From positions 55,971 through 78,879 of the forward strand of contig DHXR01000051.1 in assembly GCA_002413785.1 (NCBI GenBank): DNA of 22,909 nt. The letters run 5' to 3'. The translations under genes and the position numbers were made by a program. The stretch is from Mucilaginibacter sp. UBA5151 (lineage in GTDB: Bacteria > Bacteroidota > Bacteroidia > Sphingobacteriales > Sphingobacteriaceae). Below, one piece after another: positions 14,345 through 20,785 of the stretch. How positions within the stretch are numbered: position 1 is the stretch's first letter; every line of letters begins with the position of its first letter. Under the pieces are notes generated by a model. That model did not search any database. It was not told the origin of the DNA and worked only from the letters and a program-made list of their open reading frames with translations.

Positions 14345-14952
14345 TACTTCGCTACCGCTTTCCTAACGGCATTCTGCGCGAGGATGGTTTGTGGAGCGAA
14401 AAAAGGGGCAGGTTCTGTTTTGGCTTTGTTGCTGCGTTTGGATCCATCGGTAGGTGGAGTAAAATCAGATTTGATTTCATTCTTTACTTCTTCCCGTGTT
14501 TTTTTAAGGCGGATGTTTGCTGTTTCAAGGGCTGCCTTTGCTTCTGTTAATAAAGCATTTTGTGCATGAAGTTTTGCTTTGATAGCCTGGATTTTGTTTT
14601 GGATGTCCAGAGGTTTTTTTGAGGCTTTAAACTTGTCCGATGGTGTGCTGTCGTCATCATCATCTGCATCAGGTTCGGCATCCGGATCGGTTGCAGGTGG
14701 CGTGATTTTTTGCACCTGGCCGCCCTGCACCGCCACCTTACTGCCATTTGCGGTAGTGTAAGTGTCGCTGGCTGCCGGGCTGCTCATGTCTTCGTCGTTG
14801 TAAACTTCGGTGCCCTCGTCCAGTTCCCCGGCATGGTGCAGCGCGCCCTTGTCGGTAATGGTTTGTTTGTTTACTACCTTCTTAAAGAAGTTCATAATCT
14901 TATCCAAAACCGACGTGGTTTTTTCGATAAGTTCTTTGTTTTCGATGTTCAT
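14344..14952 (-). CDS. Possible nested scaffold protein (internal start in the protease gene)
   Basis: An in-frame internal ATG at 14952 follows the end of the protease domain and would give a 202-residue product, MNIENKELIEKTTSVLDKIM and on, containing only the acidic and coiled-coil part. Lambda C/Nu3 and several other phages make their scaffold this way. There is no strong Shine-Dalgarno, but few genes here have one. The call rests on position and domain boundary only. Confidence 0.35.
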   Translation of the reverse strand: MNIENKELIEKTTSVLDKIMNFFKKVVNKQTITDKGALHHAGELDEGTEVYNDEDMSSPAASDTYTTANGSKVAVQGGQVQKITPPATDPDAEPDADDDDDSTPSDKFKASKKPLDIQNKIQAIKAKLHAQNALLTEAKAALETANIRLKKTREEVKNEIKSDFTPPTDGSKRSNKAKTEPAPFFAPQTILAQNAVRKAVAK

Positions 14953-15555
14953 ATTGCTTTTGTTGGTTAAGATTTTATTGATACAACGCTGGTAAACTGC
15001 GGGTGCCGTACTTACATATTTTTTAATGATGATGCTGTTGCTCACTTCAGGATTGTAATCCTCTACCTGGTCGATAAAGCCAAGATCGAGTGCCTGGTCA
15101 GCAGACAACCAGGTGACGGCGTTGATCAAACTATTAACTGTAACGCCGTCCAACCCGGTTTTGTCCATATATATTTGTGCAAGGCGCGCCTGGACAATAT
15201 TTAACATCTGCACATCCTTTAAAAGTTCGTCGGCATTGCCGCCGGTTCCCACCATTGGTTTGTGAATCATCAGTAAAGCATATTTGCTCATTACCACCGT
15301 TTTACCGCCCATTGCTACTATAGAAGCTGCCGAAGCTGCGAGGGCATCAACGTATGTAGTTACATTGCCATCGTATTTTTTAAGCAGATCATAAATGGCG
15401 ATGGCGTCAAACGCGCTGCCGCCTACCGAACTAATGTGTACTTCCACATCCTGACCGGCCGCTGCCTCTAATTGCGATTGTACATAAGATGATGATAAAC
15501 AGCCCGAGCCTATGCAGTCGGTATCGGTATCGTACAGATAAATTTTGTAACTCAT
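14344..15555 (-). CDS. ClpP-like phage head maturation protease with C-terminal scaffold region
   Basis: A 403-residue protein. Residues 1-170 are a ClpP/S14-type serine protease domain: VEVHISSVGGSAFDAIAIYDLL, the nucleophile region ALAASAASIVAMGG (Ser75 likely), LLMIHKPMVGTGGN (His98) and TWLSADQALDLGFID with the likely Asp. Residues about 200-403 are acidic, low-complexity (DAEPDADDDDDSTPSD) and coiled-coil (IQNKIQAIKAKLHAQNALLTEAKAALE), as expected of a scaffolding domain. The ATG at 15555 is chosen over one at 15615, because the 20 extra residues are encoded by GATTTCACYGATT repeat DNA. It lies directly upstream of the capsid gene, the standard arrangement. Confidence 0.87.
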   Translation of the reverse strand: MSYKIYLYDTDTDCIGSGCLSSSYVQSQLEAAAGQDVEVHISSVGGSAFDAIAIYDLLKKYDGNVTTYVDALAASAASIVAMGGKTVVMSKYALLMIHKPMVGTGGNADELLKDVQMLNIVQARLAQIYMDKTGLDGVTVNSLINAVTWLSADQALDLGFIDQVEDYNPEVSNSIIIKKYVSTAPAVYQRCINKILTNKSNMNIENKELIEKTTSVLDKIMNFFKKVVNKQTITDKGALHHAGELDEGTEVYNDEDMSSPAASDTYTTANGSKVAVQGGQVQKITPPATDPDAEPDADDDDDSTPSDKFKASKKPLDIQNKIQAIKAKLHAQNALLTEAKAALETANIRLKKTREEVKNEIKSDFTPPTDGSKRSNKAKTEPAPFFAPQTILAQNAVRKAVAK

Positions 15556-15645
15556 AGTTTTTGATTTCACTGATTTTGGTTTTTTGATTTCACCAATTGG
15601 TTCGGATTTCAACATTTTGGTTTTGATTTCACCGATTTTAAGGCG
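15556..15645. repeat. Short GATTTCACYGATTTT repeats upstream of the head protease
   Basis: Four imperfect copies of TTTTGATTTCACCGATTTT lie in 90 bp directly upstream of the protease ATG (near 15560, 15586, 15605 and 15624). Two more are at 15743-15778 (GATTTCACCGATTGTTG, GATTTCACCGATGTG). The same unit is found upstream of the fibre, portal and M15 genes. Confidence 0.75.
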
Positions 15646-15664
15646 TTATCGCATCAATGATTGA

Positions 15665-15680
15665 TATGCTGATTGGCATA
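15665..15680. promoter_or_regulatory. Operator-like palindrome, copy 1
   Basis: TATGCTGATTGGCATA, followed by AATT. The outer arms TATGC/GCATA are perfect. A closely related palindrome (TATGCCAAATGGCATA, AATT) lies upstream of the tape measure gene. It abuts the first 53-bp repeat and is 110 nt upstream of the protease ATG. A regulator binding site is a guess. Confidence 0.4.
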
Positions 15681-15733
15681 ATTCAAAGATCGTAACTTTA
15701 TTTTGATCTGGTGTTGACAGTGTTTTGTCAGTA
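15681..15733. repeat. 53-bp repeat, copy 1
   Basis: The first of three gapless 53-bp copies. Fixed blocks are ATTCAAAG (1-8), TTTATTTT (17-24) and TGAC..TGTTTTGTCAG (35-51). Here the hairpin is TTGACA-GTGTTT-TGTCAG (5 bp plus a wobble). Confidence 0.85.
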
Positions 15734-15784
15734 ATTATTTTTTATGATTTCACCGATTGTTGTGTGATTTCACCGATGTGATTT

Positions 15785-15837
15785 ATTCAAAGGTGGCGAC
15801 TTTATTTTGTTTTGGTGCTGACGCTGTTTTGTCAGCA
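15785..15837. repeat. 53-bp repeat, copy 2
   Basis: The second copy, with the same fixed blocks at the same offsets. The hairpin is GCTGAC-GCTGTTTT-GTCAGC: the pairing register differs slightly from copies 1 and 3 but the stem is kept. Confidence 0.85.
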
Positions 15838-15853
15838 GGTTTATTTTTCTGAA

Positions 15854-15920
15854 CCATGATTTACATGATTTCAGGATGGCAGGATTTTTTCAATCTTCAA
15901 TCCTTTTAATCTTGCTTTGG
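15854..15920. repeat. Dispersed Bacteroidota-type repeat (CATGATTTACATGATTT...)
   Basis: ACCATGATTTACATGATTTC, then AGGATGGCAGGATTTTTTC, then AATCTTCAATCCTTTTAATC. This style of repeat, with AGGATT and an inverted AATCCT, is common between genes in Bacteroidota genomes. It lies between copies 2 and 3 of the 53-bp repeat. Confidence 0.5.
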
Positions 15921-15930
15921 ACAACGAACA

Positions 15931-15983
15931 ATTCAAAGGTCAGGATTTTATTTTAAAAAGTTGCTGACACTGTTTTGTCAGTA
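15931..15983. repeat. 53-bp repeat, copy 3
   Basis: The third copy with the same block layout. The hairpin is CTGACA-CTGTTT-TGTCAG (6 bp perfect). Copy spacing is 104 then 146 bp, so the array is not periodic. The rest of 15984-16071 holds a degenerate CCTCTCCTGGCGGAGAAGG fragment of the palindromic family and A/T-rich sequence. Confidence 0.85.
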
Positions 15984-16071
15984 CCCGTTTGCCCCTTCGT
16001 GGATACCTCTCCTGGCGGAGAAGGACCTGAAGAAGGTAACTAAACTAAACCAAAACTTTTTAAATTTTTTT

Positions 16072-16087
16072 AAAAGCAATAGCTTTT
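16072..16087 (-). terminator. Weak hairpin at the lepB stop codon
   Basis: On the minus strand AAAAGC-TATT-GCTTTT overlaps the lepB stop and is followed by AAAAAAATTT. The stem is short and there is no clean U-run, so this is only a possible terminator. Confidence 0.3.
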
Positions 16088-17183
16088 ACTTTATCGGTCT
16101 TAAAATCCTGTTCCAGCGTACTTTGTGAAACAGGTCTTGCGTTGAATCAATGCTAAGCCAGGTGATCATGGCTTTACCAATTATATGGTCTTCCGGTACA
16201 TAGCCCCAAAAACGGGAATCAAGGGAATCGTGACGGTTATCACCCATCATCCAGTAATAATTCATTTTAAAGGTATAGTTGTCAGCTTTTTTGCCGTTTA
16301 TCAGGATTTCTTTTCCTGTCGTATCAACTTTGTTGTGCTCGTAAACTTCAATAGCGCGCCTGTAAAGGGTAAGGGTTGAATCGTTGAGTTTCACTGTCCA
16401 GCCTTTTTTAGGTAACACAAGCGGGCCAAAATTGTCGAGATTCCATTTAAAACGTGCATTATACGGGAATATTTCCGGGTCAGCCTGCCCGGCTTTTTGC
16501 ACTTGGGGCGTCACACTTTTTATATTCGAAAAACCTTTAAAAGCTGCCAGGTTTTGATTTGGGATGATCATCTCATAAGTATCCGCACTCATCTGCTGTC
16601 TAACGGTAATATTCAGGTCCTGAAAAACCTGTGGGTTAATGTCCTTCCCGTCAGTTACAACGGTATAGGACGTTTGTGCTTTTGGCGCATTTAATGCGGC
16701 TTTGCCATTGATATATACCTGTGCGTTGATAATGGTGAGTAAATCGCCGGGAGTGGCCTGGCAGCGTTTTATCAATGTGGTGCGTTGGTCAACCGGTATA
16801 TTCTGATCGGCTTCTTCGGGTTTGTTAAAAACTACAATATCGCCTTTTTTAGGGTCTGATAATCCCGGCAAACGGAAATGGGGGAGCTGGATACCATCCC
16901 AGTAGGTTTTTATACCATACACTACCGGTTCGGTAAAAGGTATAGATAAAAGTGTGATTGGCATACGGGGGCCGTAACTAAACTTGCTCACAAACAGGTA
17001 ATCGCCGGTTAATTCGGTGCCTTCCATGGAACCTGATGGAATAGCATAAGCCGAAAACAATAAACCGCGGATAATCGTGGCGGCTACAACTGCAAATAAC
17101 AGTGCATCCAGCCACTCGCGGGCTGTACTCTTTTTAGGCTTTGGGTTATTTGTTTTCTTTTTGAATGCAATGTTCCATTTCAT
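16086..17183 (-). CDS. lepB: Type I signal peptidase
   Basis: A 365-residue inner-membrane serine protease that removes Sec signal peptides. After a basic N-terminus and one membrane helix (about residues 26-46) come the family boxes: AIPSGSMEGT with nucleophile Ser52, TLIKRCQATPGD with the general base Lys139, and MMGDNRHDSLDSRFWGYVPEDHIIG. The roughly 170-residue insertion between the Lys box and the GDN box is normal for Bacteroidota enzymes. All catalytic residues are present, so it looks functional. Its place is odd: between the tape measure/78-residue genes and the head protease of a prophage, with long non-coding flanks on both sides. It is either a moron-borne second copy or a host gene caught by rearrangement. 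A perfect palindrome touches its start codon. Confidence 0.95.
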   Translation of the reverse strand: MKWNIAFKKKTNNPKPKKSTAREWLDALLFAVVAATIIRGLLFSAYAIPSGSMEGTELTGDYLFVSKFSYGPRMPITLLSIPFTEPVVYGIKTYWDGIQLPHFRLPGLSDPKKGDIVVFNKPEEADQNIPVDQRTTLIKRCQATPGDLLTIINAQVYINGKAALNAPKAQTSYTVVTDGKDINPQVFQDLNITVRQQMSADTYEMIIPNQNLAAFKGFSNIKSVTPQVQKAGQADPEIFPYNARFKWNLDNFGPLVLPKKGWTVKLNDSTLTLYRRAIEVYEHNKVDTTGKEILINGKKADNYTFKMNYYWMMGDNRHDSLDSRFWGYVPEDHIIGKAMITWLSIDSTQDLFHKVRWNRILRPIK

Positions 17184-17200
17184 GATAAACAGGGTTTATC
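17184..17200. promoter_or_regulatory. Perfect inverted repeat abutting the lepB start codon
   Basis: GATAAAC-AGG-GTTTATC, 7-bp perfect arms and a 3-nt loop, ends exactly at the base before the lepB ATG on the minus strand and occupies the ribosome-binding region. It could be an operator or an mRNA hairpin that hides the start. Confidence 0.5.
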
Positions 17201-17288
17201 ACTGAGATGAAAATACCAGTCTGGTTGTTACAAAAAAAAATGAATTTTCTCTGTCAGGCAGCCCTATTTTTTAAGTAAGCTTAAATGT

Positions 17289-17358
17289 AGCTCATCATTA
17301 ACCAATTTCAAGCTCAATTCAGATTGTTTTTGAGCTTGAAAAGTAAATGCGATGAGCT
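17289..17358. terminator. Nested inverted repeat between the 78-residue gene and lepB
   Basis: The inner perfect 12-bp arms are TTTCAAGCTCAA (17306-17317) and TTGAGCTTGAAA (17330-17341) with a 12-nt loop. The outer perfect 8-bp arms are AGCTCATC (17289-17296) and GATGAGCT (17351-17358). It lies 10 nt after the stop of the 78-residue gene and would end the tail transcript before lepB, or form a cruciform. There is no typical U-tail. Confidence 0.6.
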
Positions 17359-17367
17359 TAAAATAAT

Positions 17368-17604
17368 TTATTGCCCACTGTCAAAACTATTCAATGCCCG
17401 CCAGATGGTGCGCTCATCTTTCATGAATTTTACTTCGGCTTCCAGTACGGCCTGGCGCTTGTTTAGGCCACGGGTTTTTCGCTGTGCTTCTATCCAAAGA
17501 TAGATCTCGCGGTAAATGAAAACTTTTGCGGTAATAAATCCGGCCTTGTACATGGCTGAAAATACACCATCTTCAAATAGCGTGTTGGCAAGTTTAATAT
17601 TCAT
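17368..17604 (-). CDS. Small conserved-looking protein of unknown function
   Basis: A 78-residue, mostly helical, basic protein (MNIKLANTLFEDGVFSAMYKAGFITAKVFIYREIYLWIEAQR, then KTRGLNKRQAVLEAEVKFMKDERTIWRAL). The C-terminal half (NKRQAVLEAEVKFMKDERTIWRALN) has the spacing of a helix-turn-helix of the kind that recognises DNA, but this is weak. It lies just downstream of the tape measure gene and is followed by a strong nested hairpin. I do not recognise a family; in some phages a tail assembly chaperone sits next to the tape measure gene. Confidence 0.6.
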   Translation of the reverse strand: MNIKLANTLFEDGVFSAMYKAGFITAKVFIYREIYLWIEAQRKTRGLNKRQAVLEAEVKFMKDERTIWRALNSFDSGQ

Positions 17605-17697
17605 TTAATTGGTTGATTAGGTTGGATTGAGTTGATTAAGTGAGGGGTTTAGTACGATTTTGAAAAACCTTTCAGCTTTCGCCTTTAACCTTTCGTC

Positions 17698-19986
17698 TCA
17701 CAAATTCACCCTGTTCACTGTTTGCGCCAGTATGTTTTGCTGGTTGTTCACGTCTTTCACATCAACATAAACAGGAGGGAAGTTGTTGATCATCTGGTAG
17801 GCTATGGTATTGGCAAGGTTCTTTTGGTCAGTTACCGGCTGGTTGTAATACCGGTTGGCATCACCGCCGTCGGTAAATACGCCGCCGACGGCAAAGCCAC
17901 GGCCGGGGTTAGTCGTGGAAAAATCCCGTCCACCAAAGCCCACGTTTATAGCGCTTACCAGGTTGCGCGCCCAGGGCACTTGCATAGCTTCGGATACCAC
18001 TATGCCTTCGCCCGAGCGGAGGAACGCGTTGGTATTGTCGGTTTTGCTATAACCAGTCAATACACCGCCATGGCCATCTGATGTATAATGCAGGCCGCCC
18101 TTTGCATAAGCAGGCGGTTTTTGGGCGGCAATAGTGGCTACCTGTATAGCTGTTTCAGCAATAATTGCGGGTACAAATAATGCCGCCAGTACACCCGTTT
18201 GTGATGTGCCTTTAGTTACGGCCAATGCCCCGTTAATAACCGCCTGAAGTATTGAGGCTTCCTGTTCCTGTTTAAAAGCCTTTGTTTTTATTTTGCCTTC
18301 CTGTTGTTTAAATTTTTGTTCAATAGCCAGTTTTTGTGCCGATGTAAGGCTGCTGTTGCTTAATTCAGCTGCTTTATCTTTTTCAAGCCCCGAAATTTTA
18401 GCTTCACTTGCAGCAGCAATACTGTTCTTTATGATAGAAATAGCTGCATCGGATACTTTTTTTGCTTCCTGCAACTCGAAGTTTTTAATGTCTTCAGCAG
18501 CTTTTTCTGCTTTTGTGTTTTTTTCAAGGATGGCCTTATCATCTAAAGCCTTTATCTCTTTGTTACGGCTGTCTTCTATTGCTTTTATTTTTTCGCTATT
18601 GCCCTGGGCTTGCTCAATTTCAAATTGATACTTATCCGTGATCAGTTGTTTTTCGGCAGCTAATTTGCCGGATGGGTCAACCGTATCTTTAACAAGTTTT
18701 TCATCCGCCTGTAATATCCTGTCGTTTAATTCTTTTGCTTTTTCTATTAATTGGCTTTGCAATTCATCAACAGCAGCCTTATCTTTTTCACCAGCAGCAT
18801 CAGCCTTTTTACTGTCAGTTGGTTTTGTTTCTGCAGGAGTACTTGCTGCTTGTTCTTGTGATTTTTCGCTGATCTTCTTTTTTGTTGCCAATAGTTTATT
18901 CAGTTTTTTCTGATGATCATCGACAACCTTATCCGCTTCTTTAAAACCTTCGGTATAAGCATTCGCGACTTGTGTACTCACTTCGGCGATACCGTTTTTA
19001 ACTGATTTAAAAGCACTTGTAATTTTATCTGTTGCATGGGTAACGCCAGTAAAAGCCTGAATGGCGCCATCAGCCATTTTTTTGAAATCAAGGTGGACAA
19101 TGCCATCCAATATTACGCTAAAGGCTTTAAAGCGGTTGATGATATTCTCTTTTATCATATCCGCCAAAGCTTCAATACTCTTAACAGGGTGGCTAACTGC
19201 ATCAACTATAATTTTACCAAGGGCTGCAAAAGCTTTGTGTATGGAATCTACAACAAAGCCTATAGCCGAAATTGCTCCTTTTAGTTTTTTGCTTCCTTCG
19301 GTGGTTTTCGTAAAATATTCAACTACTGATTGTAGCACCAGCACCAATAACCCAAACCCTGTAGTTTTTATTGCTTCGCCAACGCTTGAAAAACCTGTTT
19401 TTACTACAGATAATCCACTTTTTAATGCATCAAACCCTTTTGCGGCACCCTGAAGACTTGGTCCAAAAGTGCCTGATACACCTTTGAGTTTATCAAAGCT
19501 CGAACTTAGCGCATTTATAGTTCCCTTATGTACGTCAAATACCTCGCGGCTTTTGTTGAGATCGGTTACCTGGCCGGCAATAGTGTTTGACAATGTGCCT
19601 ATTTGTGCATTCAGCGCCTTTACGCCGGCGGAGTGATCGCCCTGGGATTTAGACAAGCTATCATACTGCTGCAATAGAGAAACCATCTTATCCTTATTTT
19701 GCTGCAACGCGCTATTTGATGTGCCCAGCGCTTTCACATTGTTGTCAACCGCTTTGCTGTGGTTGTCAATTGCTTTGCTGTGATTATCAATAGCCGCTTG
19801 CGTAGCCTTTACCTGGGTAGCCATATCCTGGTAAACTTTGGTATTTTGCTGACCAGAATCGGTTAATTGTTTTTGCTTTTGCAGCAAAGCATCCAGTGTT
19901 TGGTTCAGATCAGCTATACTCTGTGCCACCTGGTTTGTATCGGCCTCTACCTGTATCAGGATTTTTTTGCTAATGTCGTCTGCCAT
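17698..19986 (-). CDS. Phage tail tape measure protein
   Basis: A 762-residue protein with N-terminal coiled coil (residues about 1-150) that includes a tandem DNHSKAI repeat, a hydrophobic helical centre (GFGLLVLVLQSVVEYF, KGAISAIGFVVDSIHKAFAALGKIIVDAV), a long Lys/Glu/Ala coiled coil (about 360-600) and a Gly-rich C-terminal part (AYAKGGLHYTSDGHGG, GEGIVVSEAM). This architecture is that of siphovirus tape measures, which set tail length and help DNA entry. At 762 residues a short-to-medium tail would be expected. A palindrome related to the one upstream of the protease lies 25 nt before its ATG. Confidence 0.85.
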   Translation of the reverse strand: MADDISKKILIQVEADTNQVAQSIADLNQTLDALLQKQKQLTDSGQQNTKVYQDMATQVKATQAAIDNHSKAIDNHSKAVDNNVKALGTSNSALQQNKDKMVSLLQQYDSLSKSQGDHSAGVKALNAQIGTLSNTIAGQVTDLNKSREVFDVHKGTINALSSSFDKLKGVSGTFGPSLQGAAKGFDALKSGLSVVKTGFSSVGEAIKTTGFGLLVLVLQSVVEYFTKTTEGSKKLKGAISAIGFVVDSIHKAFAALGKIIVDAVSHPVKSIEALADMIKENIINRFKAFSVILDGIVHLDFKKMADGAIQAFTGVTHATDKITSAFKSVKNGIAEVSTQVANAYTEGFKEADKVVDDHQKKLNKLLATKKKISEKSQEQAASTPAETKPTDSKKADAAGEKDKAAVDELQSQLIEKAKELNDRILQADEKLVKDTVDPSGKLAAEKQLITDKYQFEIEQAQGNSEKIKAIEDSRNKEIKALDDKAILEKNTKAEKAAEDIKNFELQEAKKVSDAAISIIKNSIAAASEAKISGLEKDKAAELSNSSLTSAQKLAIEQKFKQQEGKIKTKAFKQEQEASILQAVINGALAVTKGTSQTGVLAALFVPAIIAETAIQVATIAAQKPPAYAKGGLHYTSDGHGGVLTGYSKTDNTNAFLRSGEGIVVSEAMQVPWARNLVSAINVGFGGRDFSTTNPGRGFAVGGVFTDGGDANRYYNQPVTDQKNLANTIAYQMINNFPPVYVDVKDVNNQQNILAQTVNRVNL

Positions 19987-20010
19987 TGGTTATTTTCGTT
20001 AAATGTTTAA

Positions 20011-20026
20011 TATGCCAAATGGCATA
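20011..20026. promoter_or_regulatory. Operator-like palindrome, copy 2
   Basis: TATGCCAAATGGCATA, with 7-bp arms TATGCCA/TGGCATA around AA, followed by AATT. It resembles the palindrome at 15665-15680 (12 of 16 identical, the same arms and the same AATT flank) and lies 25 nt upstream of the tape measure ATG. Confidence 0.45.
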
Positions 20027-20077
20027 ATTTGTTTTTAAAAACAAGCCCGTTTCCAGGCCTGGTGTATTTAGTAATTA

Positions 20078-20653
20078 TTAATAATCGGATTTTTCTTTTG
20101 CTTTGTCTTTAGCTATTGCCTTGTCAATAAGGGGGCCATTTTGATAAGTTAGCTCAATTGACATTTCCGAAACAATTACTTCGGATAATGTATTCTCTCC
20201 GGATTCCCAAATTGTTTGGTAATCTGCATTTCCGGATTGTATTGCAGTAATTTCAAATCCGTCACCATCGGCATAGGGCGATTTAAACGTTTTAGTTGCT
20301 GTGCCTTTGCCATAAACATCATTGAGGTCGCTCGCTAAGGCATCGTATTCATCAATGATTTTTGCTTCTAATTCCGGATCGAAAAAGAAATCAGCTTCGT
20401 AGGCTTTATTGTCAACGAGTTTTACGGCAAATAGTGAAGATGCCCTATGGCCTAATTTAACGCCCGTAAACTTTAATAATTCAGTAGTGCTTTTACTGGC
20501 AAGGAACAGCCCTCCTTTTGCTTTTATCGCAGCTTTAACAGTGGCGGCGTCACTGCCAAATTTAATTCCTAAAAAGCCGTCAATAGGTTTGGTGGTTTGC
20601 GAAATACCCAAAAAAGGTATTAATAATAATGCGATAAATAAGGTTTTTTTCAT
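20078..20653 (-). CDS. Secreted protein of unknown function (moron candidate)
   Basis: A 191-residue protein with a clear signal peptide (MKKTLFIALLLIPFLGISQ, cleavage near residue 19-20) and a mature part starting KPIDGFLGIKFGSDAATVKAAIKAKGG, a pattern seen in small exported Bacteroidota proteins of unknown role. The C-terminus is highly charged (DKAIAKDKAKEKSDY). It is not a virion-type sequence yet lies between the split tail gene and the tape measure gene. It has its own promoter, so it is probably expressed from the prophage independently of lytic growth. The signal peptide would be a substrate for a type I signal peptidase such as the nearby LepB; a link is speculative. Confidence 0.75.
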   Translation of the reverse strand: MKKTLFIALLLIPFLGISQTTKPIDGFLGIKFGSDAATVKAAIKAKGGLFLASKSTTELLKFTGVKLGHRASSLFAVKLVDNKAYEADFFFDPELEAKIIDEYDALASDLNDVYGKGTATKTFKSPYADGDGFEITAIQSGNADYQTIWESGENTLSEVIVSEMSIELTYQNGPLIDKAIAKDKAKEKSDY

Positions 20654-20677
20654 GTTGTATTTTGCTAATTTTTTTGG

Positions 20678-20709
20678 TAAACTTAAAAAATGGCGAAATC
20701 AATTCCAAA
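20678..20709 (-). promoter_or_regulatory. Predicted promoter of the secreted protein gene
   Basis: On the minus strand TTTG (20706-20709), a 20-nt spacer, then TAAGTTTA (20678-20685), one base from TAnnTTTG. It is 25 nt upstream of the ATG. The rest of 20654-20785 is A/T-rich with no other feature seen. Confidence 0.6.
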
Positions 20710-20785
20710 TATTTTTGAATATTTTTTTAATGTTAAATATATATTTTCAAAATGTGGTTTTATTGGTTTGTCCCTGCTCCGCCTT

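Noticed and set aside
14290..14995. Several plus-strand reading frames opposite the head protease
   Set aside because: They are antisense to a gene with clear catalytic motifs and have low-complexity translations.
15555..15615. Upstream ATG at 15615 as start of the head protease
   Set aside because: The extra 20 residues are encoded by GATTTCACYGATT repeats and are not protease-like; the ATG at 15555 starts directly with MSYKIYLYD.
15681..15983. Three similar repeats as a CRISPR array
   Set aside because: The repeats are 53 bp with only parts fixed, the gaps are of different length (51 and 93 bp) and contain other repeats, and no cas gene is nearby.
17184..17262. A consensus promoter for lepB
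   Set aside because: TTTG and TATTTTCA are present but only 15 nt apart and the second is a poor match, so no promoter is called.
19740..19800. 21-nt tandem repeat in the tape measure gene as a regulatory or phase-variable repeat
   Set aside because: It is in frame, encodes DNHSKAI twice within a coiled coil, and is ordinary for tape measure proteins; unit length is a multiple of three, so no frame switching.
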